Assembly (NCBI GenBank): GCA_964373855.1
Contig: CAYJWL010000018.1
Location: forward strand, 1 to 16,349
Direction: 5' to 3'
From: CAYJWL01 sp964373855
GTDB lineage: Bacteria > Patescibacteriota > Andersenbacteria > UBA10190
Length of the DNA: 16,349 nt
Shown here: positions 13,343 to 16,349 of the stretch, piece by piece
Layout: each line of letters starts with the position of its first letter
How positions within the stretch are numbered: the first letter of the stretch is position 1
Translations under genes and position numbers: made by a program
The notes under the pieces: generated by a model
Databases searched by the model: none
Told to the model about the DNA's origin: nothing
Seen by the model: the letters and a program-made list of their open reading frames with translations, nothing else

Positions 13343-14215
13343 TGCTTGCGCTATCTCCATCAAATAATTACCGTAGCCGCTTTTTGTAAACTCGCCGGCT
13401 AATTCCAACAGCTGCTCTTTGTTGATATAGCCCATGCGGTAGGCAACTTCCTCAATGCAGCCGATCTTGAAGCCTTGACGCTCTTCAACAATCTGAACAA
13501 AATTACCAGCCTGCAAGAGTGAAGCGTGTGTTCCTGTGTCAAGCCAGGCGACGCCACGGCCAAGCACGGTTACCTTAAGTTTGCCTTGCTTCAGATATGC
13601 TTTATGGACATCAACAATCTCCGTCTCGCCTCGAGCCGATGGTTTAAGATTAGTTGCAATAGACGCTACCTGATTATCAAAGAAATAGAGTCCGGGTATG
13701 GCATAGTGCGATTTCGGATGCTGCGGTTTTTCCTCAATCGAAGTAACGTTCCCAGCCTCATTAAACGCCACCACGCCTGATCTTTCCGGGTCAGGCACGT
13801 GATATCCAAAAATCATACCGCCGCCGTTTTTTGTCACGTGCTCTTGCGCCTCCCGCAACACTCTTGATAGTCCTCCGCCATAAAAAATATTATCTCCCAG
13901 AATAAGGGCTACCCGGTCATCGCCAACAAAGCTCTCGCCCAGAACGAAAGCCTGCGGCAGGCCTTCTGGTCTGGGCTGCTCAAGATATTCAAATTTTATG
14001 CCTAACCGGGAGCCATCACCTAACAGTGCTTGATAGTGCGGCAAATCACGCGGCGTGGAAATAATAAGCACGTCCCGAATGCCGGCCAGCATTAAAGTCG
14101 AGAGCGGATAATAAATCATCGGCTTGTCGTACACCGGGATAAGCTGCTTGCTTACCGCCAGCGTAATGGGGTAAAGCCGGGTACCGGAACCCCCCGCTAA
14201 AATGATTCCCTTCAT
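13334..14215 (-). CDS. rfbA: Glucose-1-phosphate thymidylyltransferase (RfbA/RmlA), 293 aa
   Basis: Makes dTDP-glucose from glucose-1-phosphate and dTTP, the first step to dTDP-L-rhamnose and other dTDP-deoxysugars, in the cytoplasm. The protein is of family length and conserved throughout: ILAGGSGTRLYP (5-16) with the pyrophosphorylase loop, SKQLIPVYDKPMIYYPLS, the QPRPEGLPQAF segment (the usual Ala after GL is Pro here), LILGDNIFYG with the metal-binding Asp, IEEKPQHPKS and WLDTGTH. The ATG at 14215 has no Shine-Dalgarno, but TATGAT lies 6 bases ahead. No rfbB, rfbC or rfbD is in the window, so later steps must be encoded elsewhere or dTDP-glucose is used by the local SDR enzymes. A short 7-base repeat overlaps its stop codon. 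It is separated from the membrane-protein gene upstream by 35 bases. Confidence 0.95.
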   Translation of the reverse strand: MKGIILAGGSGTRLYPITLAVSKQLIPVYDKPMIYYPLSTLMLAGIRDVLIISTPRDLPHYQALLGDGSRLGIKFEYLEQPRPEGLPQAFVLGESFVGDDRVALILGDNIFYGGGLSRVLREAQEHVTKNGGGMIFGYHVPDPERSGVVAFNEAGNVTSIEEKPQHPKSHYAIPGLYFFDNQVASIATNLKPSARGETEIVDVHKAYLKQGKLKVTVLGRGVAWLDTGTHASLLQAGNFVQIVEERQGFKIGCIEEVAYRMGYINKEQLLELAGEFTKSGYGNYLMEIAQARE

Positions 14216-14221
14216 ACACTA

Positions 14222-14227
14222 ATCATA
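14222..14227 (-). promoter_or_regulatory. -10-like box TATGAT, 6 bases before ATG 14215
   Basis: TATGAT on the minus strand is one of the best -10 matches in the window and lies 6 bases from the rfbA start, predicting a transcript that begins at the ATG. A promoter in this 35-base gap also means rfbA need not depend on readthrough from the membrane-protein gene. Confidence 0.5.
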
Positions 14228-14250
14228 CCGGACGAAGATGACTAGCTTCA

Positions 14251-14880
14251 CTATGTCGTCTGTCGTTTGGCGCCAGCGGCTGGTGTGGCCGCCTCAAGCA
14301 TACGATAGACATGGGCTGCGGCGACCATTGTTATAGGGACTGTCACTAATAGCCCAACTAAAAACAGCATCATGCCAGCCAGATTAAGCAGCCAGAGAAT
14401 AACCGCGAAACCAAGCAGCTGCAACCGCACCCCTTTAGTTATTTCTGCGCTGCGCTTTAGAGCAGCAATAACGCCGAGCCCGCGGTCAACTATTAGATAT
14501 CCGAAATACTGACAGGCCAGCGCAAACATAATGCCGGGAACAACGAATACGATGAGGCCGATCGTCGTGCCAATGCCGAAAAGAACACTGGCTTCAAGAA
14601 ACCGCCAGAATGGCTTGATGGTAGAGTAGAGATCTGCCCATGCCGCCTTGCCGCCGTCCGCGAATTTGAGGCTGATAGTAATCATGCCCATTTTGAAAAT
14701 GACCGAGATAGCCAGAGCAACAATAGCCACAATCAGTGCCGCCCTTTCCCAGACGCTAAGCGCTTGCACCACCGCCTGGACAACGAAAAGCACAATCAAA
14801 ATTCCTGCAAAAAACAGCCAATTATTGTTAGTCACGTTCCAGCCGTACGACAACGCTTCATTGATGGAAAAACTCTTCAT
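14251..14880 (-). CDS. Small polytopic membrane protein (DUF975-like), 209 aa
   Basis: Function unknown. Hydrophobic segments lie at about residues 20-42, 47-70, 92-130 (probably two) and 150-195 (probably two), giving around six helices with short loops. The pattern of a short N-terminal 'ALSYGWNV' helix, a VVPGIMFAL turn, an LGVIAALKRSAEITKG amphipathic loop and an LLVTVPITMVAAAHVYRML ending resembles DUF975/DUF4013-type membrane proteins of bacteria; this is family resemblance recalled from memory. ATG 14880 is chosen over ATG 14886 because TATACT lies 7 bases before 14880, while 14886 is one base after the box. It lies between hldD-like and rfbA genes, all on the minus strand, with small gaps and its own predicted promoter, so a direct role in glycan synthesis is not shown. 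Confidence 0.7.
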   Translation of the reverse strand: MKSFSINEALSYGWNVTNNNWLFFAGILIVLFVVQAVVQALSVWERAALIVAIVALAISVIFKMGMITISLKFADGGKAAWADLYSTIKPFWRFLEASVLFGIGTTIGLIVFVVPGIMFALACQYFGYLIVDRGLGVIAALKRSAEITKGVRLQLLGFAVILWLLNLAGMMLFLVGLLVTVPITMVAAAHVYRMLEAATPAAGAKRQTT

Positions 14881-14887
14881 ATGCATC

Positions 14888-14893
14888 AGTATA
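14888..14893 (-). promoter_or_regulatory. -10-like box TATACT, 7 bases before ATG 14880
   Basis: TATACT on the minus strand followed by 7 bases and ATG. It decides the start of the membrane-protein gene and fits the leaderless pattern of the window. Confidence 0.5.
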
Positions 14894-14918
14894 GCTGAAG
14901 TATATAACTAAACCATCC

Positions 14919-15911
14919 CTATGATCTGTCCTCCCCGAGGTGAAGGTGAGGCACTAAATAGTTCCTGACGTAATCATTAGTTGCGTTTTCCAAGCTCCTC
15001 ATCCTGGTTTTGTATCCTGCCTCCCGCAGCTTTGAGACATCAGACTGTGTAAAATACTGATACTGGTTTCGGATAGGCCCGGGCATATCAAAGTATTCTA
15101 TCTGCGTTTCCTGGTTAAGCGCTGAAAACAATGCGCGGGCAACATCATTCCAGGAGCGGGCGATGCCTGAACCAACATTGCATACACCGTTTGCCTCTGG
15201 TGATTCCCAGAAGAATAGCGTGGCATCAACCACATCCTTCACATAGACAAAGTCGCGCGCTGATTCCCCGTCGGCGTAATCGGGATGGTACGATTTAAAA
15301 AGGCGGATGGGTTTGCCGTCGCGGACATCGGCAAAACGTTTGGCAATAACACTGCTCATTTCGCCTTTATGCCACTCATTCGGTCCGAAGACATTAAAGT
15401 AACGCAAACCGGCTACCTTATCCAAATATCCGCCATCACGCGCCCAGATATCTACCATCAGCTTAGATTTCCCGTATAAATTCATCGGTTCTAATTCATC
15501 AAATAGCGCGTGATCGTCGCTGTATCCTTTGCCGCCCTTCCCGTACGTTGCCGCACTCGAGGCATAAACACATCTCACGTTACGGTCAACACACCACCGG
15601 ATCACCTCTTGAGAAAAATCAACATTGGCATCCTGATATGTATTCCAGTCCTTCACAATGGTCGAGCTGATCGCTCCCATGTGCAGAATTCCCGCGATAC
15701 CCTCATTATCGAAATCACCCTCCTTCAGCCGCCGTCGGAATTCATCACCGCTTATCACAGTGTCATACTTGAGCGGCGCGACATTGTGCTCTTTCTCGTC
15801 ATGATCAAGAGAATCGACAATCAGGATATCTTCCTCGCCTCGCTGGTTCAATCCCCACACCAGCGCACTCCCAATGAACCCGGCTCCGCCTGTCACAATA
15901 ATTTCACTCAT
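14919..15911 (-). CDS. hldD: ADP-glyceromanno-heptose 6-epimerase-like SDR (HldD/RfaD), 330 aa
   Basis: HldD turns ADP-D-glycero-D-manno-heptose into the L-glycero form for heptose-containing surface glycans. The NAD-binding TGGAGFIG is at 7-14, HMGAISST (78-84) matches the 'H.GA.SST' of HldD, and ASSAATYG (117-124) with catalytic Y146 and K150 (YGKSK) gives the active site. RYFNVFGPNEWHKG.M.SV and RDFVYVKDV are characteristic of HldD rather than GalE, as is the YQYFTQSDVSKLREAGY segment near the end. Length fits. The start is ATG 15911; no Shine-Dalgarno is visible, and the nearest -10-like boxes (TATTTG about 8 bases ahead, TAATAAT about 17) are weaker. Other heptose genes (hldE, gmhA, gmhB) are not in the window. 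The family is clear; the exact substrate in this organism is inferred. Confidence 0.85.
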   Translation of the reverse strand: MSEIIVTGGAGFIGSALVWGLNQRGEEDILIVDSLDHDEKEHNVAPLKYDTVISGDEFRRRLKEGDFDNEGIAGILHMGAISSTIVKDWNTYQDANVDFSQEVIRWCVDRNVRCVYASSAATYGKGGKGYSDDHALFDELEPMNLYGKSKLMVDIWARDGGYLDKVAGLRYFNVFGPNEWHKGEMSSVIAKRFADVRDGKPIRLFKSYHPDYADGESARDFVYVKDVVDATLFFWESPEANGVCNVGSGIARSWNDVARALFSALNQETQIEYFDMPGPIRNQYQYFTQSDVSKLREAGYKTRMRSLENATNDYVRNYLVPHLHLGEDRS

Positions 15912-15969
15912 ACCAATACCAAATAGGCATTATTAAAGTATTGAGGAGACTGCGGTAAAAGGCAATTAT

Positions 15970-16001
15970 AAAAAAAGTCCCCTTGTGCCGGACCAGGGGG
16001 A
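15970..16001 (-). terminator. Rho-independent terminator for the 2H phosphoesterase gene
   Basis: On the minus strand TCCCC (16001-15997) pairs with GGGGA (15982-15978) around a 14-base loop that can pair slightly further, and after GAC-type sequence seven T follow (15976-15970). It lies 14 bases after the stop at 16015, in the right place to end that transcript. Confidence 0.7.
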
Positions 16002-16014
16002 AAAGAAACGATAA

Positions 16015-16349
16015 TCATAGATGGCCGGGAATACTTTTGGGCGGAGGCTGCAAGTCAAATTCCTCAAGAATTGATGCACAGGTTCCGTGCTCCCAGCTGC
16101 GGACCACAGCCATCGTGCGACATTGAAAGTTCATCACGCCATGGTTAATATCAATCTCCCTGTCTGCGGCTGGCTGTTCTTGCTCTGTTTTGAGGCGAGT
16201 CAACGTTATGTGCGGAGCGTATTCAGACATAACGTGCGGCTGGCCGAAGTCTCGAACGTTCTGCTCTTCAACTTTCGACAGCGGCCACTCCGGCCGGCTC
16301 TCCACGGTCGTATCGCGATACGGATTTAGCGCCACAACCACCCGCTGAT
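16015..16349 (-). CDS. 2H phosphoesterase / 2'-5' RNA ligase-like protein, 3' part only
   Basis: The reading frame is open to the right edge, so the true start and the first part of the protein are outside the window; the GTG at 16341 is not a credible start. The visible 110 or so residues contain EYAPHITLTRL with an H-x-T motif, and after it CRTMAVVRSWEHGTC and a SILEEFDL ending. 2H phosphoesterases have two H-x-T motifs, and this would be the second; the first should lie upstream. Members cleave or join 2',5'-linked RNA or cyclic phosphodiesters. ESRPEWPLSKVEEQNVRDFG before the motif fits the amphipathic helix of the family. The gene ends with TGA at 16015 and its own terminator, so it is a separate unit from the sugar genes. 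Assignment rests on one motif and general look. Confidence 0.55.
   Translation of the reverse strand, partial: QRVVVALNPYRDTTVESRPEWPLSKVEEQNVRDFGQPHVMSEYAPHITLTRLKTEQEQPAADREIDINHGVMNFQCRTMAVVRSWEHGTCASILEEFDLQPPPKSIPGHL

Noticed and set aside
14881..14886. ATG 14886 as start of the membrane protein
   Set aside because: It lies one base after the TATACT box, so it could not be transcribed from that promoter; ATG 14880 fits.
1..16349. CRISPR arrays, tRNA or rRNA genes, insertion sequences, prophage genes
   Set aside because: No direct repeats of CRISPR size, no cloverleaf or rRNA motifs, and no transposase, integrase or phage-like protein were recognised in any frame.

Overview
The window is a cell-surface glycan locus from a bacterium with roughly even base composition (judged by eye). 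Every large reading frame except the methyltransferase and the right-edge gene is either a membrane glycosyltransferase, a soluble or membrane-anchored glycosyltransferase, a nucleotide-sugar enzyme or an integral membrane protein. Very compact spacing, four large GT39-like polytopic proteins, short degenerate repeats between genes and promoter boxes placed directly in front of start codons suggest a Patescibacteria (CPR) member or a similarly compact uncultured lineage. This is an inference; no ribosomal or other marker gene is present to confirm it.

Left part (58-6819): a divergent pair of GT-C fold glycosyltransferases (58-1512 minus, 1558-3930 plus) is driven from one tiny shared promoter region. 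The plus gene converges with a third GT-C enzyme (3927-5942 minus), and the two stop codons overlap. A zinc-ribbon SAM methyltransferase (6028-6819 plus) follows.

Middle part (6836-12969, all minus): a fourth, very large GT-C enzyme (6836-9583), an NAD-dependent sugar epimerase/dehydratase (9682-10695), a GT4 glycosyltransferase (10885-12033) and a polyprenyl-phosphate glycosyltransferase of the DPM1/GtrB type (12034-12969). The last two abut exactly and form an operon.

Right part (12970-16349): a 364-base gap holds a strong orphan terminator on the plus strand with a candidate small RNA or small ORF ahead of it. It is followed by glucose-1-phosphate thymidylyltransferase RfbA/RmlA (13334-14215), a small polytopic membrane protein (14251-14880), an HldD-like ADP-heptose epimerase (14919-15911) and the 3' part of a 2H phosphoesterase / 2'-5' RNA ligase-like gene running off the right edge (16015-16349).

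How the parts may work together (inference): RfbA and the two SDR enzymes make activated sugars, the GT2 enzyme moves a sugar onto a polyprenyl phosphate, and the GT-C enzymes use such lipid-linked sugars on the outer face of the membrane to decorate proteins or glycans. GT4 and the methyltransferase would act in the cytoplasm on the glycan or its precursor.

The least expected signals are non-coding: a repeated TAnnnT box 5-7 bases before start codons (leaderless transcripts), degenerate 7-base repeat tracts touching genes, a sequence-symmetric divergent promoter, and an orphan plus-strand terminator. A beta-sandwich-like module is also shared, in different positions, by three of the four GT-C proteins.
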